Source: Staphylococcus felis
GTDB taxonomy: Bacteria > Bacillota > Bacilli > Staphylococcales > Staphylococcaceae
NCBI RefSeq assembly: GCF_003012915.1
Contig: NZ_CP027770.1
Location: forward strand, 310,001-374,000
Reading direction: 5' to 3'
Length of the DNA: 64,000 nucleotides
Positions 39,801-49,331 of this stretch are shown here, one piece after another. Under the pieces are notes generated by a model that was given only the letters and a program-made list of their open reading frames with translations, had not been told where the DNA came from and made no database searches. The stretch's first letter is position 1. Each line of letters opens with the position of its first letter. The position numbers and the translations under genes are program-made.

Positions 39801-40173
39801 TTGTGACTCCCCTTATCGTGTTAGTTTTAATGATATAACTATAACATGAGTACAGGGCAGAAATCTGTTTTTTAAAGAAAAGATTTTGCACATCTTTGAT
39901 AAACCGATTAAAACCTTCTTAATCGGCTTCTCCCTCCCCATGTCCGTGCACCGCCTTCAAATCCCAGAATACACATATAACAAGAACATCCATTACACTA
40001 TTCTCTATGCTAGCCCCTCAAGTGTATCGCTTCACCCATTTCGAGTCTGTCTTATCATTTTGAATATATCAATATCAAAAAAGGCGAGAAAGTCAAATTT
40101 CAAAAAATCACTTCTCGCCCAGATACTATATCTTCGCTATGATTGAATCTAGCTTCAATAACTACAGCTCATT
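39801..40173. other. Spacer with hemQ terminator and a second hairpin
   Basis: 373 bp without a gene. Besides the hemQ terminator it contains a second perfect stem, CCGATTAA (39904-39911) with TTAATCGG (39919-39926), without a good T run. The region also carries the promoter of the permease gene at its left end. Confidence 0.6.
40077..40119 (-). terminator. hemQ terminator
   Basis: Minus strand GGCGAGAA (40119-40112) and TTCTCGCC (40090-40083) form the stem, followed by TTTTTT. Confidence 0.85.
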
Positions 40174-40926
40174 TTATTGTGTGTTCATTTCAAATAATGT
40201 TGCCAATCGCTCTACTCGGTGGCCAATGAAGAAGCTTCCGAACTCACCGTAGCGCGCTGTTGTTTCATCAAAACGCATCTCATAAACAATCTTCTTAAAT
40301 TGAAGTACATCATCTGCGAATAGCGTAACACCCCATTCATAGTCGTCAAAACCAACTGATCCAGTGATGAATTGTTTAATTTTACCGGCATACTTACGAC
40401 CAATCATGCCGTGGTCATACATTAACTTTTTACGTTCTTCCATAGAAAGCATATACCAGTTGTAAGTTTCATTACGACGCTTGTTCATCGGGTAGAAACA
40501 AATATATTCTTTTTCAGGCAATTCCGGATATAATCTTGCTCTTACATGAGGATTTTGGTAAGGATCTTCATTAGAATCGCCTGCAAGATAATTACTCAAT
40601 TCAACGACTGATACATACGAATACGTTGGAATAAAGTGGTCTGCAATTGGTAATTTATTGATTTCTGTTTCAATATCAGTAAGATTTTTCATTTCAGGGC
40701 GTAAGAACCATAACAATAAGTCAGCTTTTTGACCGGTCACATTATATAGAACATGATCCCCTTCACCATTTGCTTTTGCACCTTTGAATCGTGTTAATAA
40801 AGACTCCAGTTGTTCTACCATTTCTTGACGATCTGCTTCAGGTACTAATCTCCATGATGCCCAATCTATTGCATAAAATAAATGTAAGCTATACCAACCA
40901 TCTAAGGTTTCTGCTGCATGACTCAT
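40174..40926 (-). CDS. hemQ: Coproheme decarboxylase HemQ
   Basis: 250 residues, the exact length of S. aureus HemQ, when started at the ATG at 40926 (AAGGAG 8 bases upstream; the longer frame adds only three residues). Y145, K149 and the haem-ligand H172 fall at the S. aureus numbering. Chlorite-dismutase fold. It converts iron-coproporphyrin III to haem b, the last step of the Gram-positive haem pathway, in the cytoplasm. Divergent from pta. Confidence 0.97.
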   Translation of the reverse strand: MSHAAETLDGWYSLHLFYAIDWASWRLVPEADRQEMVEQLESLLTRFKGAKANGEGDHVLYNVTGQKADLLLWFLRPEMKNLTDIETEINKLPIADHFIPTYSYVSVVELSNYLAGDSNEDPYQNPHVRARLYPELPEKEYICFYPMNKRRNETYNWYMLSMEERKKLMYDHGMIGRKYAGKIKQFITGSVGFDDYEWGVTLFADDVLQFKKIVYEMRFDETTARYGEFGSFFIGHRVERLATLFEMNTQ

Positions 40927-41121
40927 GAAAAACACTCCTTAACTCTTATTATTCATTTCAAGTTAAATATTAACATATAATGAGGACTTGAAGCTGTATA
41001 AACCCTTTGTATTTTCTTAACACCTCCCTCACTATTTATCAATCAAATGTCACTATCCTATTCCCTTCAAAATATTAACACTTTCCTATATAAATCTGCC
41101 TGCATTCCAACAATTCTAGTC

Positions 41122-41151
41122 TTGGAAATCAAACATTAAATAGCGTATAAT
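41122..41151 (+). promoter_or_regulatory. pta promoter
   Basis: TTGGAA (41122-41127), 18-bp spacer, TATAAT (41146-41151), 44 bp before the ATG. No operator is obvious. Confidence 0.55.
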
Positions 41152-41195
41152 AATATATGGAAATTTATGATGAAGGAAAGTAGAGGAGGACCATT

Positions 41196-42185
41196 ATGTC
41201 TAGTTTATTAGATGTATTAAAAGACAAACTTTCAGGAAAAAATGTACGTATCGTACTACCAGAAGGTGAAGATGAACGTGTATTATCAGCTGCTGTTGAA
41301 TTACAAGCTTCTGACTATGTTCAACCTATTGTTTTAGGCAATGAAGCTAACATTCAATCATTAGCATCTGAAAAGGGGTTAAATATTGAAGGTATCGAAG
41401 TGATTCAACCTGACACAAGTGATTTAAAAGCAGATTTAGTTGCTAAATTTGTTGAACGTCGTAAAGGGAAAGCAACTGAAGAGCAAGCTCAAGAATTACT
41501 TAATAACGTTAACTATTTTGGTACAATGCTCGTTTATACAGGTCAAGCTGACGGATTAGTAAGCGGTGCAGCACATTCAACAGCTGACACTGTAAGACCT
41601 GCTTTACAAATCATCAAAACAAAACCAGGTGTATCTAAAACATCAGGTGTCTTCTTTATGATTAAAGATGACAAACAATATATCTTCGGCGATTGTGCAA
41701 TCAACCCAGAGCTTGCCGCACAAGACTTAGCTGAAATCGCTATCGAAAGTGCTAAAACAGCTCAAAGCTTCGGCATGGACCCACGCGTTGCAATGCTTAG
41801 CTTTTCAACAAAAGGTTCAGCAAAATCTGACGACACTGAAAAAGTATCAGAAGCTGTTAAACTAGCACAAGATAAAATTGAAACTGAACAATTATCAAAC
41901 GTTGTCATCGACGGTGAATTCCAATTTGATGCTGCTATGGTACCTGAAGTAGCTCAAAAGAAAGCACCTGGTGCTCAAATTCAAGGCGATGCTAACGTAT
42001 TTATCTTCCCAAGCCTAGAAGCTGGTAACATCGGCTATAAAATTGCTCAACGTTTAGGTGGCTTTGATGCAGTAGGACCTGTTTTACAAGGACTTAACTC
42101 ACCTGTTAATGACTTATCACGTGGTTGCTCAACTGAAGACGTATACAACTTATCTATTATTACAGCAGCACAAAGTTTACAATAA
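41196..42185 (+). CDS. pta: Phosphate acetyltransferase
   Basis: 329 residues. Interconverts acetyl-CoA and acetyl phosphate in overflow metabolism. Family signatures include IVLPEGEDERVLSAA, GLVSGAAHSTADTVRPAL, and GDANVFIFPSLEAGNIGYK. GAGGAGG lies before the ATG, consistent with high expression, as does the codon usage. It overlaps lipL by one base. Confidence 0.97.
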   Translation: MSSLLDVLKDKLSGKNVRIVLPEGEDERVLSAAVELQASDYVQPIVLGNEANIQSLASEKGLNIEGIEVIQPDTSDLKADLVAKFVERRKGKATEEQAQELLNNVNYFGTMLVYTGQADGLVSGAAHSTADTVRPALQIIKTKPGVSKTSGVFFMIKDDKQYIFGDCAINPELAAQDLAEIAIESAKTAQSFGMDPRVAMLSFSTKGSAKSDDTEKVSEAVKLAQDKIETEQLSNVVIDGEFQFDAAMVPEVAQKKAPGAQIQGDANVFIFPSLEAGNIGYKIAQRLGGFDAVGPVLQGLNSPVNDLSRGCSTEDVYNLSIITAAQSLQ

Positions 42186-43021
42186 TGGATTTGTCATCTA
42201 AATACTTTAACGATGTTGCTTGGCGCTATATTGATCATTCAACAGGTCTTGAGCCCATGCAGTCATTTGCTTTTGACGATACGTTTTCCGAACGCGTAGG
42301 CAATGATTTATCTCCTAACATCGTTCGTACATGGGTACATCAACATACAGTCATTCTTGGCATTCATGATTCTCGTCTTCCTTTTTTAAAAGACGGCATA
42401 CACTATCTCACAGATGAACGAGGGTATAATGCTATCGTTCGTAATTCTGGGGGATTAGGTGTTGTATTGGACCAAGGCATCCTAAACGTATCTTTAATTT
42501 TCAAAGGTAAAACTGAAGTTTCTATTGACGAAGCATTTACTGTGATGTATCTGCTGATTTCTAAAATGTTTGAAGATGAAGATGTCGAAATAGATACGCA
42601 TGAAATTGTACATTCATATTGTCCGGGTAAATATGACTTAAGTATAAATAATCAAAAATTTGCCGGTATTTCACAGCGTCGTGTTCGTGGAGGTATTGCT
42701 GTACAAATTTATCTATGTGTTGAAGGATCCGGTAGTGAACGCGCACAACTGATGCATGACTTTTATCAACATGCTTTAAAAGGGGCTCAAACAAAGTTCG
42801 CCTATCCTGATATTCACCCAGACTGCATGGCATCACTCGAAACACTATTAGGCCGTGAAATCACAGTTCAAGATGTCATGTTCAAGTTGCTCTATGCTAT
42901 TAAAGACTTAGGTGGGCAGTTGAATATGGATCCTATTACGACTGATGAAATGATATTGTATGACAAATACTATGAACGCATTGTTGAGCGCAACGCTAAA
43001 ATGAATGCTCAAATTGAATAA
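42185..43021 (+). CDS. lipL: Lipoyl amidotransferase LipL (octanoyl-GcvH:protein N-octanoyltransferase)
   Basis: 278 residues of the biotin/lipoate protein ligase fold. HSYCPGKYDLSI carries the catalytic cysteine (C146) and KFAGISQRR the conserved lysine (K158) of the LipL group. It moves octanoyl or lipoyl groups from GcvH to the E2 subunits. TAATG overlap with pta indicates translational coupling; the same pair exists in S. aureus. Confidence 0.92.
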   Translation: MDLSSKYFNDVAWRYIDHSTGLEPMQSFAFDDTFSERVGNDLSPNIVRTWVHQHTVILGIHDSRLPFLKDGIHYLTDERGYNAIVRNSGGLGVVLDQGILNVSLIFKGKTEVSIDEAFTVMYLLISKMFEDEDVEIDTHEIVHSYCPGKYDLSINNQKFAGISQRRVRGGIAVQIYLCVEGSGSERAQLMHDFYQHALKGAQTKFAYPDIHPDCMASLETLLGREITVQDVMFKLLYAIKDLGGQLNMDPITTDEMILYDKYYERIVERNAKMNAQIE

Positions 43022-43033
43022 ACATACCATTTT

Positions 43034-43071
43034 AACTGTCGATAAGGCTTATACTTTGTCGACAGTTTTTT
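43034..43071 (+). terminator. pta-lipL terminator
   Basis: AACTGTCGA (43034-43042) and TCGACAGTT (43059-43067) stem with a TTTTTT tail. Confidence 0.88.
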
Positions 43072-43253
43072 GATTCTGTAGATTAAAGTCACATTAAAAA
43101 TCTTACAATAGTATTTCTTGAGTATAGTTGAAATATGTTACATTTGATATACGTTATAATCAATTTATAGGTAACAATGAAAAACGTATAATATAACATG
43201 AATAGTAGCATCATATTTTCAATGTTAGCGTACTGTTTTAAGGAGGAATGCTC

Positions 43254-43967
43254 ATGAAACGTCAAAATTATCCTAGAATTGAGAAAATTTTAGATGATGG
43301 AACGATTATAGCATATGATAAATACAATCAATTAAATACAGATCTGAACATCAATTCATTAACCGATGAACAACAGTATCAAGTATTTGGAGGGCTATTA
43401 ATACAGCCTAAACGTCATAGCGAATACAATGAACGTGATTATAGACGCGAAAGAGCACTAGAAGAAGCACATAGAAAAGAAAAAAGCAAAAAGAAATGGT
43501 TTATGTTAGGATTTTTCATCGTGCTTATTATCGCTGTTATACTCGCTGTTAAATCTTGTGCTAACCCCACTAATGATATTGAAGAAAATCAATCTGACCA
43601 ACAAGTTAACCAGCAAAATCATCAATATGACAGATTAGAAGAGCAAAATCAAGATATTCAAGACCAAATCAAACAAACACAAGACACTATCCAAAATGAA
43701 AATGAAACCAGTAAAGCCGAATCTGAAATAGCTAAACTCAAAGATGAAGTAGCCAAATTAAAAGAAAATTTCAACCAAAGTGAATCTCAACAAGCAGCAA
43801 ACCAATATGAAGATAGCATTGACAATTTAGAAAATGCGAAAGACGCGAAAGAAAATGGTAATACTGAAAAAATGCAAGAAGAATTAGACAAAGTTGGCAA
43901 TAAGCTTGAAGCGTTAAAAACAAAACTTGAGGAATGGTTTAATCAAAATAAAGAAACAGAGAACTAG
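43254..43967 (+). CDS. Single-pass membrane protein with extracellular coiled coil
   Basis: 237 residues. A cytoplasmic N-terminal part (about 1-75) ending in a basic stretch (AHRKEKSKKK), one membrane helix (about 78-98), then an extracellular Gln/Asn/Glu-rich region predicted as coiled coil (LEEQNQDIQDQIKQTQDTI, EIAKLKDEVAKLKENF). AAGGAGG lies 7 bases before this ATG and only 1 base before the one at 43248. No known domain. In S. aureus the mevalonate genes mvaK1-mvaD-mvaK2 follow pta-lipL; here this gene stands instead. Confidence 0.7.
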   Translation: MKRQNYPRIEKILDDGTIIAYDKYNQLNTDLNINSLTDEQQYQVFGGLLIQPKRHSEYNERDYRRERALEEAHRKEKSKKKWFMLGFFIVLIIAVILAVKSCANPTNDIEENQSDQQVNQQNHQYDRLEEQNQDIQDQIKQTQDTIQNENETSKAESEIAKLKDEVAKLKENFNQSESQQAANQYEDSIDNLENAKDAKENGNTEKMQEELDKVGNKLEALKTKLEEWFNQNKETEN

Positions 43968-44039
43968 GACTATTTATCATCAAAGTGAAATTCAGCTAAT
44001 GTTCATCCTAAAAAAGAGATATGGTGTATGATAATAGAC

Positions 44040-44089
44040 AAGCTCCCTACAAAGCTTTCACTTTTGAAGTGTTTACTTTATAGGGAGCT
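44040..44089. terminator. Two-way terminator between convergent genes
   Basis: AAGCTCCCTA (44040-44049) pairs with TAGGGAGCTT (44081-44090), a 10-bp perfect stem between the coiled-coil gene and the MFS gene. Confidence 0.8.
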
Positions 44090-44120
44090 TATCAAATTGA
44101 ATTAAATGACTTCTTCCGCA

Positions 44121-45857
44121 CTATTCTCCTGATATATAATGAGATTTACCTCGTAAGAAAAAGCTCAAAATAAGTGCAAGTCCACTGAGTGCAGTGGCTA
44201 CCCAAAATGCACTGTTAACGCCATCAACTGATGCAAGTTGATTGATAAAACGGATTATTGCAGACGTGGCTTGGGATTCTCCTCCCATTTGTTGCGCCAT
44301 AGCTTGTAATTGATCTTTGATAAATGGATCCGTACGATCTAAATCTTGTTGGAATGTTGCTAAATGTGATTCTGTTTGCTGTGTCATTACCGTTACTAGA
44401 ATAGCCGTACCGATTGATCCTGCTAATTGACGCATTGTATTGACCAGTGCATTACCGTGAGAAATTAAACGAGAAGGTAACGCATTCATCCCTGCAGTCA
44501 TAATAGGCATCATAATAAAGCTCATTCCAAATGATCGGACAATATAAATCATCAAAATACTAGAATATGGTGTGTCCATTGTGAGTTGCGTAAGCTCCCA
44601 CGTTCCGTAAGTTGTGATGGCCAAACCGATAATTGCCAAAGGTTTAATACCAATTGTATCAAGCAACTTACCAGCAATAGGTCCCATAACACCCATAATT
44701 AATGCGCCTGGGAGAAGTAACAACCCAGAATCTAAAGCAGAGAACCCTCGCAAGTTTTGTAAATATAGCGGCAACAAAATCATACCCCCAAATAAACTCA
44801 TCGTCACAATCATATTAATCACAGCTGTCAATGTATAACCTGAATACTTTAATACTTCAAAATTAAGCATAGGCACTTTCATTGTGACTTCTCGTATTAC
44901 AAATGCTGCCGTAAATATGATACCGATAATGAACATCACAATTATTTTAGTAGATGTCCAACCATCGTTCCCCGCTTCACTAAATCCATACAATAACGCA
45001 CCGAAGCCTATTGTACTCAAAATAATACCAGCTACATCCGCTTTAGGATTTGTTGTTTTTTGATAAATACCAAACCAACCGTACGCAATCACAAAAGAAA
45101 TGATTCCGACGACAAACATTCCGAAAAACATCGTATGCCAATCATAGTTTTCGACTATATAACCTGACAGCGTTGGCCCGATAGCTGGTGCTAATATCAT
45201 CGCAATACCAAGCGTCCCCATTGCCATACCTCGTTTATGTGGCGGGAAAATGGTCATAAACACATTTGTCCCTAGCGGCATCAGAATACCTGCCCCAATG
45301 GCTTGAAATATACGCCCTGTCATCATTACAGGGAAATTCCAAGCAAAGCCACATATTAAAGAACCTATTGTAAAAACAAACATTGAAAATAAAAAGAGTC
45401 GTCGATATGAATATTTATTAAATAGAAACGCACTAATTGGAATTAAAATTCCATTCACTAACATAAAACCAGTCATTAACCATTGACCAGTTGATGCCGT
45501 AATATTAAAATCCGTATTGATTTTCGGAAGTGCTGTATTGAGCAATGTTTGATTCAAAATGGCAATGAACATCCCAAAAATCATCGCTAACAAAATTTTA
45601 TTTCGTGTAACCCCTTTTTTAAATATATAGTCTTGCGCCGCATCTTTCACTTGGCTTTGACTTGTCGCTTGACCGCTGGAATCACGCTCAACCTCATTCG
45701 TTTCTTCCAACATTTTATTATCATCATGTGTCTTTGCTTCGATATTCGATTGTATATTGCGCTTTGTCATTTTACGTTTACGACTACGCTTTATCAAAAT
45801 AATGTTTAACAATACAACTATACTAAGGGCAATCACACTATATATGACTACAAACAT
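44121..45857 (-). CDS. DHA2-family (EmrB/QacA-type) drug:H+ antiporter with extra N-terminal helix
   Basis: 578 residues. The transporter core (about 85-575) has 14 helices with the family motif LNQTLLNTALPKI at helix 1 and GAGILMPLGTNVF later. Ahead of it lie an extra membrane helix (about 3-22) and a roughly 60-residue polar linker (Lys, Asp, Glu rich). The start looks genuine because AGGAGGGGAC precedes the ATG. It is 14 bp downstream of an EmrA-like adaptor gene. Exports amphipathic compounds; substrate unknown. Confidence 0.88.
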   Translation of the reverse strand: MFVVIYSVIALSIVVLLNIILIKRSRKRKMTKRNIQSNIEAKTHDDNKMLEETNEVERDSSGQATSQSQVKDAAQDYIFKKGVTRNKILLAMIFGMFIAILNQTLLNTALPKINTDFNITASTGQWLMTGFMLVNGILIPISAFLFNKYSYRRLFLFSMFVFTIGSLICGFAWNFPVMMTGRIFQAIGAGILMPLGTNVFMTIFPPHKRGMAMGTLGIAMILAPAIGPTLSGYIVENYDWHTMFFGMFVVGIISFVIAYGWFGIYQKTTNPKADVAGIILSTIGFGALLYGFSEAGNDGWTSTKIIVMFIIGIIFTAAFVIREVTMKVPMLNFEVLKYSGYTLTAVINMIVTMSLFGGMILLPLYLQNLRGFSALDSGLLLLPGALIMGVMGPIAGKLLDTIGIKPLAIIGLAITTYGTWELTQLTMDTPYSSILMIYIVRSFGMSFIMMPIMTAGMNALPSRLISHGNALVNTMRQLAGSIGTAILVTVMTQQTESHLATFQQDLDRTDPFIKDQLQAMAQQMGGESQATSAIIRFINQLASVDGVNSAFWVATALSGLALILSFFLRGKSHYISGE

Positions 45858-45871
45858 ATGGTGTCCCCTCC

Positions 45872-46519
45872 TTAGTTTTTGTGTATACTGACTTCTGCAT
45901 TCATTCCTGGAACTACGCCATTTGAAGGCTGATTATCTAATTTGATAGTGACCGGAACAACCTGTGTCACTTTTGTATAGTTGCCATCGCTATTCGATGA
46001 TGGCATGAGTGAAAAACTAGATGCCGTAGCTTTACCAATCTGATCAACTTCACCTTTAATTTTAGCGTCTTGACCATCAATTGAAACGTCAACGGCCTGA
46101 CCTTTTTTTACATCTTGAATTGCTGTTTCGTCAATATTAGCCGTAATATATAAATCATCCATATTGTATGCGTATGCTATCGGTTGACCTGCTTGTGCAA
46201 CCCCTTCTGATTGAGCATCTAATTTGGCAATCGTTCCATTCGAAGGCATCTCAATAGTCATAGATTGTGATCCACCTTCTCCAGATTGTGATTGTACTTG
46301 AGCGACTGTATCACCTTTATTTAATTTGTCTCCTTCTTTGACATCTAATTTCGAGATTTGGCCTGATGCTGGACTTGCTATTTTAATTTGTTGTCCATCA
46401 ACTTGTGCATTATCCGTTTTGATATAGTTCACTGATTGATTGTAAAAGTAAAAACCCACTATCCCGATAATGACTAATAGTACTATCGATATAATATTAA
46501 TCATGATTATTTTTTTCAT
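45872..46519 (-). CDS. EmrA/HlyD-type membrane fusion protein
   Basis: 215 residues: N-terminal membrane anchor (MIISIV.. region, about 5-25), then NYIKTDNAQVDGQQIKIAS, the lipoyl-like motif of EmrA, with a very short hairpin and a second half (DAQSEGVAQAGQPIAYA). Start at 46519 chosen by AAAGGAAG upstream; the frame from 46549 lacks a binding site. Partner of the downstream EmrB-like pump. Confidence 0.88.
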   Translation of the reverse strand: MKKIIMINIISIVLLVIIGIVGFYFYNQSVNYIKTDNAQVDGQQIKIASPASGQISKLDVKEGDKLNKGDTVAQVQSQSGEGGSQSMTIEMPSNGTIAKLDAQSEGVAQAGQPIAYAYNMDDLYITANIDETAIQDVKKGQAVDVSIDGQDAKIKGEVDQIGKATASSFSLMPSSNSDGNYTKVTQVVPVTIKLDNQPSNGVVPGMNAEVSIHKN

Positions 46520-46644
46520 AAATGACTTCCTTTCATTAAAAATTAACATTCACTATTATATGACGAATCCCCTCTATATTTATACAAACAATCTTTTTAA
46601 ATGTGTCGGATTTTATTTTATATTATACTCAAGTGGGTGATACT

Positions 46645-47202
46645 ATGAATCGAGCTAAAGCGCGTATTAAAATATTTAAAGCCATGGTCAAACTGTTAGA
46701 GACCGAAACATTTGAATCCATTACAATTAAACAACTCTGTGCTGAAAGTGGTGTTCACCGCTCTACTTTTTATGCACATTTTGAAGATAAATACCAATTA
46801 TTTGATACGATGACAGCTTTTCATATGTCGAAATACAAAAAATTAATGGACTATCTTTCACAAACCGTTCAAAACTGTGAATTAGATGAAGTGAAATATA
46901 AAGTGTTAAAAACCTTTCAACTGATGTTCCGTTATATTAAACGCTATCAAGCCTTTTTTACTGCAGTCATTGTGACACATCCTCAAGTTCATTTGATTCA
47001 AGCGTATATCAAACTAACTAAGGATGCCTACAAAAAGATGCTTAATGATTTACCTAACCTAAATGATGCCGATCATTTTATTCAATATACTATTGGTGGA
47101 CAGCTTTCACTTATTTACGCCTGGCTTGCGGATGACTGCAAGGAGCCTACACGAAGAATGGCACGAATCTTATATACAAATATTTTGAAAACAGATCGAT
47201 AA
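46645..47202 (+). CDS. TetR-family regulator
   Basis: 185 residues from this ATG. N-terminal helix-turn-helix (KQLCAESGVHRSTFYAHFEDKYQLF) of the TetR family; the C-terminal ligand domain is unlike characterised members. Divergent from the emrA/emrB pair, so it is the likely repressor. The open frame reaches 46603, but the first 14 residues do not fit the family and GTGGGTGA lies before the later ATG. No operator palindrome was found by eye in the spacer. Confidence 0.82.
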   Translation: MNRAKARIKIFKAMVKLLETETFESITIKQLCAESGVHRSTFYAHFEDKYQLFDTMTAFHMSKYKKLMDYLSQTVQNCELDEVKYKVLKTFQLMFRYIKRYQAFFTAVIVTHPQVHLIQAYIKLTKDAYKKMLNDLPNLNDADHFIQYTIGGQLSLIYAWLADDCKEPTRRMARILYTNILKTDR

Positions 47203-47529
47203 ATTTGAAAATTTTTTATATAGTGACCATATACATGAGGTTTATTTCAACGCGCTTGAATTCTTAGTTAAAGTCTAAACAGGATTACAAAGAAAATGGC
47301 GAAAGAAGTACCAGTATCTATGCAAATACAGCCAATAAAATGCAAGCATTTAAATAGACTTTGCAAAACACATGGAATTCCTCTCCATCATTTATACAAT
47401 TTATTGTTACTAATATACAATCAACTGGTACTTATTTAAATATGATAATAAATCCAAGCATATGCGAACTACTGAAGTATATACGAAGTTTAAAAAACTA
47501 TGTAATCCTCTTAAACAAGGTCGTATAAA
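47203..47529. other. Spacer, no gene seen
   Basis: 327 bp between the TetR gene and the IS6-family remnant. Short frames such as one around 47290-47350 are protein-like but unrecognised and broken by stops. It may be decayed mobile DNA. Confidence 0.35.
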
Positions 47530-48180
47530 TATCGGGCTATTGCAAAGTTGATTTTATAAGTGTAATTTTAACAACAAAGGAATCTGTTATATGAGCTATT
47601 TTAGATATAAGCAATTCTATAAGGATATTATCACTGTAGCCTTCGCTACTACTTAAGATATAGTGAGATATCTGAAATATTAAGAAAACGTGGTGTTAAT
47701 GCTCATCATTCAACAGCCTATCGTGGGTAAGTTGGTTTAAGAATATGCTCCTATTTTGTATCAACTTTGTAAGAAAAAGAATAAAAAAGCGTATTATAAG
47801 TGGTGTATTGACGAAATATATCAAAGTCAAAAGGAAAAATGGTGTTATTTGTGTCGCGTGATTGATACAGCTAGTCATACATTAGAGATTTGGTTATGTA
47901 AAAACGAGATAATCGCTTTGGCAAACCTCTACAGATCAAGCACTTTCAACGAAGTAATCATGTCTAAATTAAAGAAAGTTTTCAAAATTAAATCCAGTTA
48001 CTATCATTCATCTAAATATATTATTAACCTCATTAAACAAGACCGCTATTATATTAAGGTGAGAAGGACAAAGTATCAATATGACAAAGAATACTCTCAA
48101 AGATATTAAATGTATTTATAATCTATATAAGAAGAAAATAAATCTAATATCATTGGATATTATGGTCGCAGTAATATAAG
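47530..48180 (+). pseudogene. IS6-family (IS431/IS257-like) element remnant
   Basis: Left end GGGCTATTGCAAAGTTGA (47532-47549) resembles the IS431 terminal repeat. The transposase starts MSYFRYKQFYKD at 47591. After 21 codons the frame breaks; the +1 frame continues YYLRYSEISEILRKRGVNAHH, and a third stretch resumes EYAPILYQ...KKKNKKAYYKWCIDEIY. The DDE second Asp (TDQALSTK, about 47932) is again out of frame, and there is an internal deletion. The end NTLKDIKCIYNLYKK (to about 48140) is the normal tail. Clearly inactive. Confidence 0.88.
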
Positions 48181-48343
48181 TCTATATTTTTGTTTGTTTA
48201 CAAATCAGTTAATAAACAGAGAAAAATCTAGCAATATAATCCATAAAAGAATGGATGCTAGAAACGAAAAAGAAGGATATTTTATGATAAGGATTGAAAT
48301 AGTGTTTATCAACATTATTCTATTCTTATCATTCATTATAAAA

Positions 48344-48595
48344 TTAATGATTAACATATTTTCTAGGTTGTTTATTTTTACTTACAATAATATTAATAAT
48401 CATCCAAATAATTTGAACAATGAATGGAAATAGAAAAGCTACTACTAACACAATAAAAGCAGCTAATTTAGCATCGTGGATTTGTGTTATGCCTGCAGCA
48501 TCAACGCTCCTTGTCCAAATAAAGATTGTACTAGCAATAAATATAACTAACCAAAAAGCATTCAGTATCCACCAAAGTATCCATGATAATTTCAT
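48344..48595 (-). CDS. DUF3923-family small membrane protein
   Basis: 83 residues with two membrane helices (about 8-28 and 45-70). Length and layout fit the DUF3923 family of small staphylococcal membrane proteins. AAGGAGAT lies before the ATG. It stands alone in an A+T-rich patch between IS remnants; no function is known. Confidence 0.7.
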   Translation of the reverse strand: MKLSWILWWILNAFWLVIFIASTIFIWTRSVDAAGITQIHDAKLAAFIVLVVAFLFPFIVQIIWMIINIIVSKNKQPRKYVNH

Positions 48596-49331
48596 AGCAA
48601 TATCTCCTTTTCAGTTTTTTTACTATAACATCAATTTAATTATAAATCTATATCTTTACTTTGTATATAATATTTTGAATGTATACAAAAAGTATTATCA
48701 ATATATTATAAACAAACTCTAATAAGTTAGAAAATTTTGTTGCAAAGCAATAAAAAAGAATGCCGATTTTTTTATTGCTAAAAGAAGAAGAGTGTATTGA
48801 ATATAAAATCCCTAACAATATACCAAGACGAGCAATTAATTCTTCATAGCGAATCCAATTATCTTCAAAAACATTTCTAAAATCAAATTACGTTTTCCAA
48901 ATTTTTTAAAAGTGATTTGCTTATTTCAAAAGAAATAAAGCTTTTATCATGGTCTGCAACAAACAAGTTCCTATAATATACATAAATATATCGTTAGAGA
49001 AGCATATTAACACAGGGGCATATTAAAGGCAAAATCGTTTCTGTATAAACAAGTAACTATGTATGGACTAAAGTGATGTTAGCCTATGCAAACGGGCCTG
49101 TATCCTCTTTTATAGTCGCTACGCTATAAAGACGATCAGGCCCTTTTATTGGAGAACTTTTTGAAAATGAAAAACACAAAATAATATGTATCTACTCAAC
49201 ATATCTTTTGCTTAACTCTAATGTATCATGTTTTCATTCATTTGGGGATAGGAATATTTAATTTTTGTTGATTTTTTATTAAAATGAAACACCATTCATT
49301 TTTTCTGTCACAATTTGTTCACATTTAGCAC
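48596..49331. other. Long non-coding accessory patch with decayed coding traces
   Basis: 736 bp. On the minus strand around 48770-48990 two overlapping frames carry protein-like text (RNLFVADHDKSFISFEI; NVFEDNWIRYEELIARLG) split by a frameshift and stops, which looks like a decayed gene I do not recognise. GTTGCAAAG at about 48740 recalls an IS6 end. A strong orphan hairpin follows at 49094. Confidence 0.45.
49094..49147 (+). terminator. Orphan rho-independent hairpin
   Basis: GGGCCTG (49094-49100) pairs with CAGGCCC (49137-49143), with a second pairing TCTTTTATAG / CTATAAAGA inside and TTTT after the stem. It points rightward, yet no rightward gene lies upstream within 800 bp. Confidence 0.7.

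Noticed and set aside
48194..48433. 79-codon plus-strand frame with a hydrophobic centre
   Set aside because: It overlaps the better supported DUF3923 gene on the other strand, has a low-complexity Ile/Asn composition and only GAAGGAT-like sites inside.
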